Source: Croceivirga sp.
Lineage (GTDB): Bacteria > Bacteroidota > Bacteroidia > Flavobacteriales > Flavobacteriaceae
DNA length: 45,245 nucleotides
Assembly (NCBI GenBank): GCA_028281025.1
Contig: JANQKR010000018.1
Coordinates: 1-45,245 of the forward strand
Direction of reading: 5' to 3'
A program made the translations under genes and the position numbers. This document shows positions 23,757 through 32,786 of this stretch, in pieces. The first letter of the stretch is position 1; each line of letters begins with the position of its first letter. The notes under the pieces are model-generated. The model was given only the letters and a program-made list of their open reading frames with translations. It did no database searches and was not told the origin of the DNA.

Positions 23757-26153
23757 TCAAAATTTAAAATTGTAACTGATGGCGGGGACAATACCAAATA
23801 TCGATGTCCGTATGGCTTCATTCTGTCCCGTCTCCCTGTTTTCTTCAAACGAGTAAGAAGCTGCATTGCGTCTATTGTAGATATTATAGAAGCCAAACAC
23901 CCATTCCGATTGCCATTTTCGATTCTTGTTCTTTCGCGGTGTCAAGGTGACCGAGAGATCCAGTCGATGATAATCCGTGAGTCGGCTTTGATTTCGTCCG
24001 CCATAAATGGGAACGGTCAATCCCAATTGTTCCACTTGGCCTATGGGCAGGTTGGTCGGGATGCCCGTTTGGTAAATAAAATTGGCATTCATGGCCCATT
24101 TATCATTAAAGGTGTACGATGCGTTCACCGCTACGTCATGGGGCCTATCAAAAAGGGCATTGTACCATTCCCCATTATTGATTCCCGGTTCATTTGGTGT
24201 TCTTCCAGGGGTGCGCTGTTCGGATTTGGATAGGGTGTAGGCAATCCAGCCGTTCAATCGTCCCCGGTTTTTACGTAGGAGCACTTCCAATCCATAGGCC
24301 CTGGCTTCGCCGTTCAATAGAACGGTTTCAATTTCTTCATTGGCAATAATGTCCGCCCCGTCAATGAAATCAATTCGATTATCAATCTCCTTATAGAATG
24401 CCTCCACCTCCAAACTATATTCCTGGTTGGCAAAATCCTTATAATATCCCACCGCATATTGATCTAACGTCTGAGGTTCTATATACGGACCGCTGGGTGC
24501 CCAAACATCCAAGGGCGTGGGGGAATTGGTGTTTGTTATTAAATGTAGGTATTGCGCCATACGGTTGTAGCTCAACTTTACTGAGGTATTGTCGTTCAAA
24601 AGATAGGACAGGGCAAAACGGGGCTCGAAATTGGTAAACTCGGCCAGGCTTTCACTGCGGTCAAAACGATCCACCCTTATGGGGTCTGCACTTTGGTAGA
24701 TTTGAAATTCCTCATTGTAAAGCACCGGGGTGTCATTTTCATAAACGTTGAATTCGTCTTGGCCCAAGCGGTTAAAATAGCTCCATCTAAGGCCATACCG
24801 TAACGAAAGCCTATCCGATATTTTGTGATCCGCATCAATATACACGGCAAATTCATTACCGTAGGTATTGGTAAACTCTTCCTCATTAATGCCTGAATTC
24901 TCGCTATTGGGTCGAATTTCACCTGGTCTAAAACGGTAATAAATATTGTTGATGCCGTAGTCCAGGGTAATACGCTTGGATAGGTAGTGCTTTAAGTCGT
25001 ATTTGAGGTTGAAATTGATAATATGCGATTCCCATTCAAAACCCCTGACATCCAATTCCAAACCATAGTAATAATCCGAGTAGATTAGGGAAAGGTTGGA
25101 AAATAGTTTTTCTGAGAAAAGATGGTTCCAACGCAGATTAGCTACCGAGTTTCCATACGTATTCACAAAGCTATCACTAATCTGAAAGTTGTCCCTTCCA
25201 AAATAACCGGACAGGAAAAGGCTATTGTTATCATTGAGTTTATAACTGATTTTTGTGTTTAAATCATAAAAGGAGGCCAGGTTCTCTTCCCCAGCTGCCT
25301 GTAGGAAAAGATGGGCGTAAGAAGACCTTCCCGCAAGAAGAAAAGACCCTCTATCCTTTACTATAGGCCCTTCCAAAAGCAATTTACTGGAAATGACCCC
25401 AATACCGCCATTCATTTTAAACTCTTTGTTATTGCCTTCCCTTTGGTAAATGTCCAATACGGAGGAGAGTCGACCCCCATAGCGTGCGGGAATTCCACCC
25501 TTATAAAGATTGAGGTCCTTTATGGCATCGGTATTGAATACCGAAAAGAAGCCAAACAAATGGGAGGTGTTAAAAACAATGGCTTCATCCAGCAGGATCA
25601 GGTTTTGGTCCGCACTACCGCCCCTAACGTTAAAACCCGAGGCGCCTTCTCCCGCATTGCTCACCCCCGGTAACAGCAGAATGGAACGGATAACATCGGG
25701 TTCGCCTAAAACGGTCGGAATTTTTTTGATGGTTTTGGAAGTAAGTTTGTTCACACTCATCTGCGGGGTTCGAATATTATTTTTTTCCGCATTCTGCACA
25801 ACCACCACTTCATCCAGTTGGTTGGCTTCCTCAACCATGGTAAAGTTCAACTTTGTATTTTGATTCAAGGTAATTTCCCTGCTTATGGTCGAATACCCCA
25901 AATAACTTATGATTAGGTTGTGTGTGCCACTGGGCAATGTGAGGGAAAAAAAGCCATATTCATTGGTAACGACACCCGTTTTTAAATTGGGCACGGCAAT
26001 ACTGGCACCCAGTACCGTTTCGCCGGTTGCTTCATCGGTTACCGTCCCGCTAAGGGTAAATTCCTGTTGGGCATGCAAGGATGACCATTGAAGAAACAAT
26101 ACAGTGATCAAGGATAGTCTCGAAAGCGAAATAGTTCGTTGATTTTTTTTCAT
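23757..26153 (-). CDS. TonB-dependent outer-membrane receptor (DUF4249-associated)
   Basis: 798 aa. The signal peptide (FLQWSSLHAQQ) is followed by a carboxypeptidase-D regulatory-like domain (TLSGTVTDEATGETVLGASI, about 32-115) and a plug (IPTVLGEPDVIRSILLLPGV, then GFNVRGGSADQNLILLDEA). A long 22-strand-type barrel follows, ending in aromatic FKF (AISYNFKF). There is no STN domain, so no direct sigma-factor signalling is expected. It is co-transcribed with the DUF4249 lipoprotein. The pair imports an unknown ligand. DUF4249 pairs usually lack linked carbohydrate enzymes, as here. Confidence 0.88.
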   Translation of the reverse strand: MKKNQRTISLSRLSLITVLFLQWSSLHAQQEFTLSGTVTDEATGETVLGASIAVPNLKTGVVTNEYGFFSLTLPSGTHNLIISYLGYSTISREITLNQNTKLNFTMVEEANQLDEVVVVQNAEKNNIRTPQMSVNKLTSKTIKKIPTVLGEPDVIRSILLLPGVSNAGEGASGFNVRGGSADQNLILLDEAIVFNTSHLFGFFSVFNTDAIKDLNLYKGGIPARYGGRLSSVLDIYQREGNNKEFKMNGGIGVISSKLLLEGPIVKDRGSFLLAGRSSYAHLFLQAAGEENLASFYDLNTKISYKLNDNNSLFLSGYFGRDNFQISDSFVNTYGNSVANLRWNHLFSEKLFSNLSLIYSDYYYGLELDVRGFEWESHIINFNLKYDLKHYLSKRITLDYGINNIYYRFRPGEIRPNSENSGINEEEFTNTYGNEFAVYIDADHKISDRLSLRYGLRWSYFNRLGQDEFNVYENDTPVLYNEEFQIYQSADPIRVDRFDRSESLAEFTNFEPRFALSYLLNDNTSVKLSYNRMAQYLHLITNTNSPTPLDVWAPSGPYIEPQTLDQYAVGYYKDFANQEYSLEVEAFYKEIDNRIDFIDGADIIANEEIETVLLNGEARAYGLEVLLRKNRGRLNGWIAYTLSKSEQRTPGRTPNEPGINNGEWYNALFDRPHDVAVNASYTFNDKWAMNANFIYQTGIPTNLPIGQVEQLGLTVPIYGGRNQSRLTDYHRLDLSVTLTPRKNKNRKWQSEWVFGFYNIYNRRNAASYSFEENRETGQNEAIRTSIFGIVPAISYNFKF

Positions 26154-26644
26154 AGCAATTGTAGGGAGTGGATGGATTATGTTTTGGATTTTTGATACCT
26201 ATCCTATGGTTATGGTCCTGAATGGTTTTGTTGGCAAGGCACCTCAAGCATAGTAACTGATAAAAAAGCAATACTAACCATACGGATTAACTAAATGGTT
26301 GGTAAATGTAGAGATTAGGAATATCCTCTAGAAGTAAAAAAGTGTGATTTAACAAACATTTGGCGTTTGACCTTTACCACTATTTTTTACCAAAATACAA
26401 TGGATGGATTGCTACGGCTGTTGTGAAGAAATGGAATGCCGTACGTATGCTACTTTCCAATGTCCCTAAAATTGAACCTTGCCCGGGAATTTAAGAGGGT
26501 GGGTAACCTCAAAATCAAGGTTGTGTTAGGTATTACGTATCAAGGCGACCTATGAAAAGGGGTACCATACAATTCCATTGGTAATCCATAATTTTACCAA
26601 AAAAAGGGTTATCCTTCCATTTCGCTAAAGAAAAAGAAAAAACT
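26154..26644. other. intergenic region between TonB receptor and msrB
   Basis: About 490 bp between divergent genes, so it must carry promoters for both. I see no clear TAnnTTTG box, hairpin or ORF of note. The sequence before msrB is purine-rich (aaagaaaaagaaaaaact), a usual translation-start context in this group. Confidence 0.5.
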
Positions 26645-27175
26645 ATGAGGTTATCGCTTATTTCACTTCTTAGCCTGTCCTATATCACTGTGGCTAGCCA
26701 GACAAAATCCGATTCAAAAGACGAAAATTACCCCTACCCCATTCAAAAGACGGATGAGGAGTGGAAGAAGATGCTTTCGGATGAGCAATTTTACATACTG
26801 CGCCAGCAGGGTACGGAATATGCTTTTTCCGGAGCCTATTGGGATAACAAGAAAAAGGGAACCTATTACTCGGCGGCCACCGGCCAACCCTTATTCAGTT
26901 CCGAGCACAAGTATAGATCGGGTACGGGATGGCCTAGCTTTTACAAACCAATTGATGAAAATGCCGTCAAAGAGATTGTCGACAGAAGTCACGGCATGGT
27001 CCGTACGGAAGTAGTTGATAGTGGAAGTGGTTCCCATCTGGGCCATGTATTCAATGATGGTCCAGCACCAACAGGACTGCGGTATTGCATGAACTCCGCT
27101 TCGCTGCTATTTGTGGCAGATGGTGAGGAATTACCGGCAATAGTAAAGGAATGGAAAGCTAAGTATGGTAACTGA
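26645..27175 (+). CDS. msrB: exported peptide-methionine (R)-S-oxide reductase, single-cysteine type
   Basis: 176 aa; repairs methionine-R-sulfoxide in proteins. The N-terminus ([17 protein letters not shown]) is a probable signal peptide, placing it in the periplasm. Family motifs: [50 protein letters not shown], and the catalytic RYCMNSASL (Cys148). Cys148 is the only cysteine in the protein: the zinc-binding CxxC pairs and the resolving Cys of the usual SGCGWPSF motif (Thr94 here) are missing. Regeneration must use an external thiol. Confidence 0.92.
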   Translation: MRLSLISLLSLSYITVASQTKSDSKDENYPYPIQKTDEEWKKMLSDEQFYILRQQGTEYAFSGAYWDNKKKGTYYSAATGQPLFSSEHKYRSGTGWPSFYKPIDENAVKEIVDRSHGMVRTEVVDSGSGSHLGHVFNDGPAPTGLRYCMNSASLLFVADGEELPAIVKEWKAKYGN

Positions 27176-27502
27176 TTCTTTCCAATTCCAAGCCAAAAAT
27201 CAACGATCATCCTTCTTTGCTCTTTGGAACAAAATTGCCTCCCACCTAAAAAAATCTAGCACCGCGAACCCGCGCATTTTTTAACTGGGCTGCCAGGGGC
27301 AGTTGAAAAACGACAATGACATTAGTAAATTTGCTATAAAAAGACAGGACGGCAAAAAAGGAAAGTCCATCGGAAGACCAATGTTACCGGTTTGTCATAC
27401 ACCGAAAAGAAACCCATGATAATGGCCTTACCCCAAAGCTTGTGTTATGGATTGGCGCCTAAGAAGTTCTGAATTACATTCGTATTAATACGTTGACGAT
27501 AT
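27176..27502. other. intergenic region between msrB and selO
   Basis: About 330 bp. I see no ORF with support and no clear promoter box; a short GC-rich cluster occurs near 27260-27275. It should contain the msrB end and the selO promoter. Confidence 0.45.
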
Positions 27503-28966
27503 ATGCTCACAGACATCAAGAAACAGGATTGGCGGTTAGAGAATACCTATGCAGGGTTACCAGCGGTTTTTTTTAGCCTTCAACGACCCGTGCCGGTCGC
27601 AAAGCCGGAAATGGTATGTTTTAATGAAAGGTTGGCGAATGATTTGGGCCTCGGATTTTTAAATGATGATAAGGAAAATAGTGTCGGTTATTTTTCAGGG
27701 AACCAGATACCTGATGGTGCCAAACCTTTGGCGCAGGCATATGCCGGGCACCAATTTGGCCATTTTACCATGTTGGGCGATGGCAGGGCCATTTTATTGG
27801 GCGAACAGCTTGACGCTACGGGCAAAAGATTCGACATCCAATTAAAGGGTTCGGGGCAAACACCATACTCCCGGCGTGGTGATGGCCGGGCAACCCTGTA
27901 TTCCATGCTGCGCGAATACCTGATTAGTGAGTCCATACACCATTTGGGCATACCCACCACCCGGAGCCTGTCCGTAGTTTCGACCGGAGAACAGGTTTTT
28001 CGTGGAACGCCGCACAACGGTGCCGTGCTAACACGAACGGCAGCTAGCCATATCCGTGTGGGCACCTTTGAGTACGCCCGTAATTTTTGTTCTACGGAAG
28101 ATTTACAAGCGTTCACCACCTACACCATCCAAAGGCACTATCCGGAACTAACGGATGTGGACAATCCGTCCCTTGAACTGCTAAAGGCCGTTATGCACAG
28201 ACAGATCGACCTGGTTGTCCATTGGATGCGGGTTGGATTTATCCACGGGGTGATGAATACCGACAACATGAGTATTGCCGGCGAGACCATTGACTATGGC
28301 CCATGTGCTTTTATGAATTCCTACAACCCAAGGACCGTTTTTAGTTCAATTGATACCCAAGGCCGCTACGCCTTTGGCAATCAATCCTATATTGCCCATT
28401 GGAACTTAGCGATCTTTGCCAGCGCCCTCTTGCCCTTGATTTCGGAAAACCAGAAAAAAGCCGTGGATCTGGCCAAGGAAGTTATCGAAGGATTTCAGCA
28501 GACATTTACCGAAAAATGGTACAACATGATGTGTGGAAAGCTAGGTATTTTGAATCCCAAGGACAACGATAAAGACTTGGTGGATGGACTGCTCTCATTA
28601 ATGGAAACCAACAGCTCCGATTATACACAAGTATTTTTGGCCTTACAACAAGATAAAGAACCGGATGAATCCCTTTTTAACTCAGAGGAATTTAACGGTT
28701 GGATGCAAAAATGGAAAAATGAACATCTCAGGGACCAGGATAAAACGCCAAGCTTGGAACTGATGAACAAACTAAACCCCAAGGTTATCCCACGTAACCA
28801 TTGGGTAGAAGATGCTCTGGAAGCCGCCGTTAAAGGCGATATGGCACCCTTTAACCAATTGCTGGGCCTACTCTCGAAACCTTACGACAATCATCCCGAT
28901 GGGCTACAATTTCAACAAATCCCCGCAGGTTTTGATGCACGGTACCAGACCTTTTGCGGCACATAA
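27503..28966 (+). CDS. selO: SelO-family protein adenylyltransferase (YdiU)
   Basis: 487 aa pseudokinase-fold enzyme that transfers AMP from ATP to Ser, Thr or Tyr of target proteins and is linked to oxidative stress in E. coli. Motifs: YAGHQFG (80-86), GDGRA (92-96), KGSGQTPYSRRGDGRA (115-130), RTAASHIRVGTFEYA, the catalytic loop HGVMNTDN (248-255) and the metal-binding DYGP (264-267). It ends FCGT with Cys485 at the position of selenocysteine in eukaryotic SelO. Full length. It lies near msrB, another oxidative-damage gene, but with its own upstream gap. Confidence 0.93.
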   Translation: MLTDIKKQDWRLENTYAGLPAVFFSLQRPVPVAKPEMVCFNERLANDLGLGFLNDDKENSVGYFSGNQIPDGAKPLAQAYAGHQFGHFTMLGDGRAILLGEQLDATGKRFDIQLKGSGQTPYSRRGDGRATLYSMLREYLISESIHHLGIPTTRSLSVVSTGEQVFRGTPHNGAVLTRTAASHIRVGTFEYARNFCSTEDLQAFTTYTIQRHYPELTDVDNPSLELLKAVMHRQIDLVVHWMRVGFIHGVMNTDNMSIAGETIDYGPCAFMNSYNPRTVFSSIDTQGRYAFGNQSYIAHWNLAIFASALLPLISENQKKAVDLAKEVIEGFQQTFTEKWYNMMCGKLGILNPKDNDKDLVDGLLSLMETNSSDYTQVFLALQQDKEPDESLFNSEEFNGWMQKWKNEHLRDQDKTPSLELMNKLNPKVIPRNHWVEDALEAAVKGDMAPFNQLLGLLSKPYDNHPDGLQFQQIPAGFDARYQTFCGT

Positions 28967-29316
28967 AAAACGGGGTGCCAAAAAAATCAAACCCTACCAT
29001 TTTATAGCAAACGGTAGACGGGAAGTACTGAATTTGAGTGTTTTACATATTGAACATCACAGTGCTTTAATAGGTATTCCCTTTACAATGCTCAAGGTTT
29101 CCTATCCTTGTTGGTTAGCCCGCAGTCCTTTCCAGTCCCGAAAAATTAATGATTAACGGGAATTGATTGGCCAATAGGTTTGATCTAAAACTTTCCGTTT
29201 TGTAGCACTTCCGGCTTCATTAAATTACGCATATCAATTATTTTTATAGTACCAATGCCATGCCTTCAATTATGGGTCCAGTAGGCGTATTTGGGTCGAT
29301 TTGAATACTACGGAAA
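28967..29316. other. intergenic region between selO and GNAT gene
   Basis: About 350 bp. An open plus-strand frame overlaps the selO end and continues to 29156, but its downstream part matches no motif I know. No hairpin with a T-run is visible. I treat the stretch as non-coding. Confidence 0.4.
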
Positions 29317-30093
29317 ATGAACAACTTTATTGAACTAAACACGGAAAACATTGCTTCGGAGCACATTTGTTGTGCCTTTTCGGACAAGAAGTGCTCAGAC
29401 AGTTATCAAGCCAAGAAAGATTGGCTCAAAAAGGAGTTCGACAATGGATACGTCTTTAGGCGGCTTGATGAAAGGGCCAAGGTTTTTATTGAATACGGAC
29501 CGGCTGAAAATGCCTGGGTCCCCATAAAAGCACCCAATTATTTAAACGTTAACTGTTTTTGGGTTTCAGGGAAATACAAGAAAAACGGATACGGTAAAGC
29601 ACTTTTGCAATCGGCAATTGAAGATGCAAAAGAACAGGATAGGAACGGATTGGTAACCGTTGTCGGGACAAAAAAATTCCATTTTATGAGTGATACCAAA
29701 TGGCTATTGCGACAGGGATTTGAAGAAGTGGAAAAGATTACAAGTGGTTTCAGTTTGTTGGCATTAAAATTCAGTGACCGTTCCGAACGGCCTAAATTCA
29801 ATGCATCCGTTATAAGTGGCGAATGCCCGGACAAAGAAGGAATTGTTGTCTATTATTCGAACCGATGTCCTTTTGCGGAATTTCACGCTAAAAACTCCTT
29901 GGTGGAGACTGCGCAAAAACGAAATCTACGCTTAAAGGTCATCAAACTCAAGACTATGGAAGAAGCCCAAAATGCACCAAGCCCTGCAACCATTTTTAGT
30001 CTATTTTTAGACGGGAAATTTATGACAACGGACTTAAGCATGTGTATGGATAGTCGGTTTGACAAAGTAATTGAGAAATTGAAAAAATCATAA
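29317..30093 (+). CDS. GNAT acetyltransferase with C-terminal YoaP domain
   Basis: 258 aa. The N-terminal GNAT domain (about 1-150) contains CFWVSGKYKKNGYGKALLQS, the acetyl-CoA-binding Q/RxxGxG/A-like loop, and later FHFMSDTKWLLRQGFEEVEK. The C-terminal part (about 180-258) is a YoaP-like thioredoxin-fold module (VVYYSNRCPFAEFHAKN, then PSPATIFSLFLDGKF). GNAT-YoaP proteins are widespread and uncharacterised; the acceptor is unknown. A 35-aa membrane microprotein starts one nt after its stop and is probably co-transcribed. Confidence 0.85.
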   Translation: MNNFIELNTENIASEHICCAFSDKKCSDSYQAKKDWLKKEFDNGYVFRRLDERAKVFIEYGPAENAWVPIKAPNYLNVNCFWVSGKYKKNGYGKALLQSAIEDAKEQDRNGLVTVVGTKKFHFMSDTKWLLRQGFEEVEKITSGFSLLALKFSDRSERPKFNASVISGECPDKEGIVVYYSNRCPFAEFHAKNSLVETAQKRNLRLKVIKLKTMEEAQNAPSPATIFSLFLDGKFMTTDLSMCMDSRFDKVIEKLKKS

Positions 30094-30094
30094 A

Positions 30095-30202
30095 ATGGAT
30101 AACAAAAAGAAAAAAAACTGGAGGGCCTTTGCCATCGGAATTTTGGCAGGGGTTATTTTATACCATTTGCTATTTAATGTGATCATTCCAAATTTATTTT
30201 AA
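30095..30202 (+). CDS. 35-aa single-pass membrane microprotein
   Basis: ATG-initiated frame encoding a Lys-rich N-terminus (MDNKKKKNWRAFAIG) and one hydrophobic helix (ILAGVILYHLLFNVIIPNLF). The ATG is one base after the TAA of the GNAT-YoaP gene, the spacing of an operon. Positive-inside topology puts the N-terminus in the cytoplasm. Function unknown; it may anchor or regulate a neighbour. Confidence 0.55.
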   Translation: MDNKKKKNWRAFAIGILAGVILYHLLFNVIIPNLF

Positions 30203-30236
30203 AACCAAGGGTTTGAATAAAGGATTTTCAATATTT

Positions 30237-30563
30237 ATGTCCATTTATAAAATCGCAGCATTTCTTTTAATTTCAGGTTATATAGGATTTGGTCAAGACG
30301 TGAAAATGAGGTCATTGAGTGATTTAATAAATCAAGAAGAACCAGGATGGAATTTGGTTTCAGATTGGATACGTCAAGCAACCAATAGAGTTGAAGTGCT
30401 CGAGAAAGTGGAAGCCCAAGCGGAAACTGCGCTTTACCAAACTCAAGTTACTACGCGTTCTCCAATGGGTTCCATAATATTTGAAACAGGAGGTATCTTA
30501 GTTGATAGTGGTTGGATTCATATTCTAGGTCCCGGAAAAAATCCGGGGCAACCCAACCAGTAA
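30237..30563 (+). pseudogene. DUF2625-family protein, C-terminally truncated
   Basis: About 108 aa from ATG 30237; an upstream TTG at 30213 is less likely. The sequence shows the conserved N-terminal half of DUF2625: MRSLSDLINQEEPGWNLVSD, ATNRVEVLEK, ALYQTQVTTRSPMGSIIFET, GGILVDSGWIHILGPG. Family proteins continue about 100 residues with an ADDAxGGFFAxNGG motif, but here the frame stops at PGQPNQ and no continuation appears in any frame before the sigma-factor gene. A signal-like N-terminus (AAFLLISGYIGFGQ) is present. Probably a decayed gene; a short functional form cannot be excluded. Confidence 0.65.
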
Positions 30564-30754
30564 ATATGCGTGGGTTTTTAAACTATCGGGTGTGGAGGGA
30601 CCGTAAACTGAACTCCATCTAAACCAACGTGGGTCCCAACAAAGGGAGAACCGTCGGAATGTATCCCAACTTTCGGATACTACTTTGATTTGTTCCGGGC
30701 CAACCCCGCTAGGGTAAAAAATCGCCAAGGTATCCTAATACGGCTGAATAACCG
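30564..30754. other. short region between truncated DUF2625 gene and sigma factor 3' end
   Basis: The DUF2625 continuation is not recognisable here. A minus-strand open frame (30525-30728) has plausible composition (VGPEQIKVVSESWDTFRRF) but starts with TTG, has no family match I know and runs into the DUF2625 gene. It may be debris of a lost gene. Confidence 0.3.
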
Positions 30755-31339
30755 TTAGCATCCGTGCTTTAAAATTTTAACCGAAAATCTATTGAAAAAA
30801 AGGAAAAGCGGGGCTTTGCTGAATCCTTCACGTATTTTTTTATACGCTATACGCATTTGTGATTCCACTGTTTTAATTGAAATCTGCAACTGTGCCGCGA
30901 TTTCATGGTACTTTTTCCCTTCCCGCTTATTTAAAAGTAAAATCTCCTTACATTTTGGTGGCAATTCCTCAATTATCGCTATCAATTTTTTTGTCCTTTT
31001 ATTGGCCTCTGCCCCAGATTCATGCACACGATCAGAAAGGGCCTGTATTTTTAATTCATCGTACAGTTGATGTCGCGATTGTTCTTTTCTGTATTGATCA
31101 ATATATAGATTATGGGCCATGGTGAACAGATATTTTCTCAAGGAAGAAACCTTGCCCAGATTGTTCCTTTTCACCCATAAATTGGTAAAGCATTGTTGCA
31201 CAATATCCTTTGCACTTTCGCGGTCATGCGTAAAAGTGGTCGTATAAGCCAATAAGCTATCATAGGTATCATCAAAAAGGCTTCTAAAAGCCTTACGGTC
31301 ACCCGCACGTATCCTTTCCCGCAACGTTTCGCAATCCAT
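30755..31339 (-). CDS. ECF RNA polymerase sigma factor, FecI-like
   Basis: 194 aa. Region 2 covers about residues 10-80 (DDTYDSLLAYTTTFTHDRES, then DIVQQCFTNLWVKR, and LRKYLFTMAHNLYIDQYRKE). Region 4 covers about 125-180 (IEELPPKCKEILLLNKREGK, then IAAQLQISIKTVESQMRIAY). This is the sigma-70 family paired with FecR/SusC in Bacteroidota. It is released when ligand binding at an STN-containing receptor alters the FecR-like anti-sigma. The gene is divergent from fecR (120-bp shared region) rather than upstream in the same operon, so sigma and anti-sigma can be set separately. Confidence 0.92.
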   Translation of the reverse strand: MDCETLRERIRAGDRKAFRSLFDDTYDSLLAYTTTFTHDRESAKDIVQQCFTNLWVKRNNLGKVSSLRKYLFTMAHNLYIDQYRKEQSRHQLYDELKIQALSDRVHESGAEANKRTKKLIAIIEELPPKCKEILLLNKREGKKYHEIAAQLQISIKTVESQMRIAYKKIREGFSKAPLFLFFNRFSVKILKHGC

Positions 31340-31459
31340 ACAAATAGCGCAATTTCATTACTAAATAGATACAAATATTAATTTTTTTTTAAACTTTTCT
31401 TAAGGGTTTTCTAAAATGTTTACGTCTTTACTATGAATTGAACATTAAAAAATGTTGGA

Positions 31460-32623
31460 TTGAAAAAACTGACAAGAAAATATTTTACCAATTCCCTGAC
31501 CGACCTGGAATCGGAAAAGCTACTTGAATTATTGCAAAAGCAGGAGCATCAGGAGTTTTTCAAAAAGTACGCCAAAGATTACTACGATCTCAACCTGACT
31601 TTTCAAGAAATTGACTTGAACGCTGAATATCTGGCATTTTTAAAGCAACAAAAAAGTTTTGACCAAATTGAAGGTAATAGGCGGAACACCTGGTACAGGG
31701 TCGCTGCGGCTGTTGTCCTTATCCTTGGCCTGGGCTACTACTTTTTGGTATGGCAACGCAGTACGGAACCTTCCCTTACGGAGATGCCCGATAATGTCAT
31801 TACCATTACCCTTGCAGATGGCCAGGTAAAGGTCATTGAAGAAGACGGCAATGAAAAAATACGGGACAACAACGGACAAGTGGTAGGAACACAACAGGGA
31901 AAGGTGATCAGTTACAACGGGACGGTCACCGCAGATGTGGAAGAGTCCTTGACATACAATGCATTGGCCGTACCCAATGGCAAAACCTTTCAGTTGCTAC
32001 TGTCAGATGGCAGTAAAGTGCACTTGAATGCAGGTTCCATGATAAAGTATCCCGTACAATTTATGAAAAGTGGCGATAGGCAGGTATTCTTAAACGGAGA
32101 GGCTTATTTTGAAGTGGCCAGGGACACCTCACGCGCTTTCATTGTAAGGACTGCCCATATCAACATACAAGCTTTGGGGACCAAATTCAATGTCAACAGT
32201 TATAGCGATGATTTCACCGCCAATACGGTACTGGTCGAAGGTGCCGTAGGGCTATACAAAACAGGTACGGTTTTTGACAAAACGGTTTCCACAATCCTTT
32301 CCCCCAACCAAAAAGCAGCCTGGGACATCTCAGAAGCAGCCATACACGTAGACGAGGTTGATGTCAAGGAGTATATTGCCTGGACCCAAGGGAAACTGTT
32401 GTTCAAAATACGTACCTTCTCAGAAATTTTGAAAGTACTGGAAAGGCATTACGATGTTACCATAACCAATAACTACCCCCACCTCAACAACATCCGTTTT
32501 TTTGCAACTTTTGATATAGAGTCCATCGATCAGGTAATGATGTCCTTTCAAAGCAGTGAACCCTTCTCTTATCAAAGAAACGGAAATCATATAATAATAA
32601 ATGCAGTACCAAAAACTAATTAG
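31460..32623 (+). CDS. FecR-family anti-sigma factor with DUF4974
   Basis: 387 aa inner-membrane signal relay. A cytoplasmic sigma-binding N-terminus (about 1-75) is followed by a transmembrane helix (TWYRVAAAVVLILGLGYYFL, about 76-96). The periplasmic FecR domain has VPNGKTFQLLLSDGSKVHLN, LNGEAYFEVARD and IQALGTKFNVNSY. The C-terminal DUF4974 (LLFKIRTFSEILKVLERHYD) contacts the STN domain of the receptor. The start is TTG: an in-frame TGA lies six codons upstream without another start between. It precedes SusC by 160 bp containing two hairpins. Confidence 0.92.
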   Translation: MKKLTRKYFTNSLTDLESEKLLELLQKQEHQEFFKKYAKDYYDLNLTFQEIDLNAEYLAFLKQQKSFDQIEGNRRNTWYRVAAAVVLILGLGYYFLVWQRSTEPSLTEMPDNVITITLADGQVKVIEEDGNEKIRDNNGQVVGTQQGKVISYNGTVTADVEESLTYNALAVPNGKTFQLLLSDGSKVHLNAGSMIKYPVQFMKSGDRQVFLNGEAYFEVARDTSRAFIVRTAHINIQALGTKFNVNSYSDDFTANTVLVEGAVGLYKTGTVFDKTVSTILSPNQKAAWDISEAAIHVDEVDVKEYIAWTQGKLLFKIRTFSEILKVLERHYDVTITNNYPHLNNIRFFATFDIESIDQVMMSFQSSEPFSYQRNGNHIIINAVPKTN

Positions 32624-32673
32624 CAGTAATCAATAAAACAACAAGCCTATGAAGTAAAACATACGAGCCACCA

Positions 32674-32691
32674 GTCTTCGGGTTCGAAGAC
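32674..32691 (+). promoter_or_regulatory. leader hairpin 1 upstream of susC
   Basis: A perfect 7-bp stem, GTCTTCG (32674-32680) and CGAAGAC (32685-32691), with a GGTT tetraloop. No T-run follows. It could be an mRNA-processing or stability element separating fecR from susC expression. Confidence 0.5.
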
Positions 32692-32708
32692 CATATTGGG
32701 CTACAAAA

Positions 32709-32738
32709 AATCGGAAAATGCGGCAACATTTTCCGATT
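32709..32738 (+). promoter_or_regulatory. leader hairpin 2 upstream of susC
   Basis: A perfect 12-bp stem between 32709-32720 and 32727-32738 (core ATCGGAAAATG/CATTTTCCGAT) around a 6-nt loop. It ends 48 bp before the susC ATG. The absence of a T-run argues against a simple terminator. A stabilising 5' structure or an antisense/sRNA target for susC is plausible. Confidence 0.6.
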
Positions 32739-32786
32739 ACATAAAGTGGTCCGCTATAAAAACGAAACACCAAACACTACAAAAAT

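Noticed and set aside
28812-29156. 114-codon frame at the end of selO
   Set aside because: Its first half is selO out of frame and the second half shows no recognisable motif or good start.
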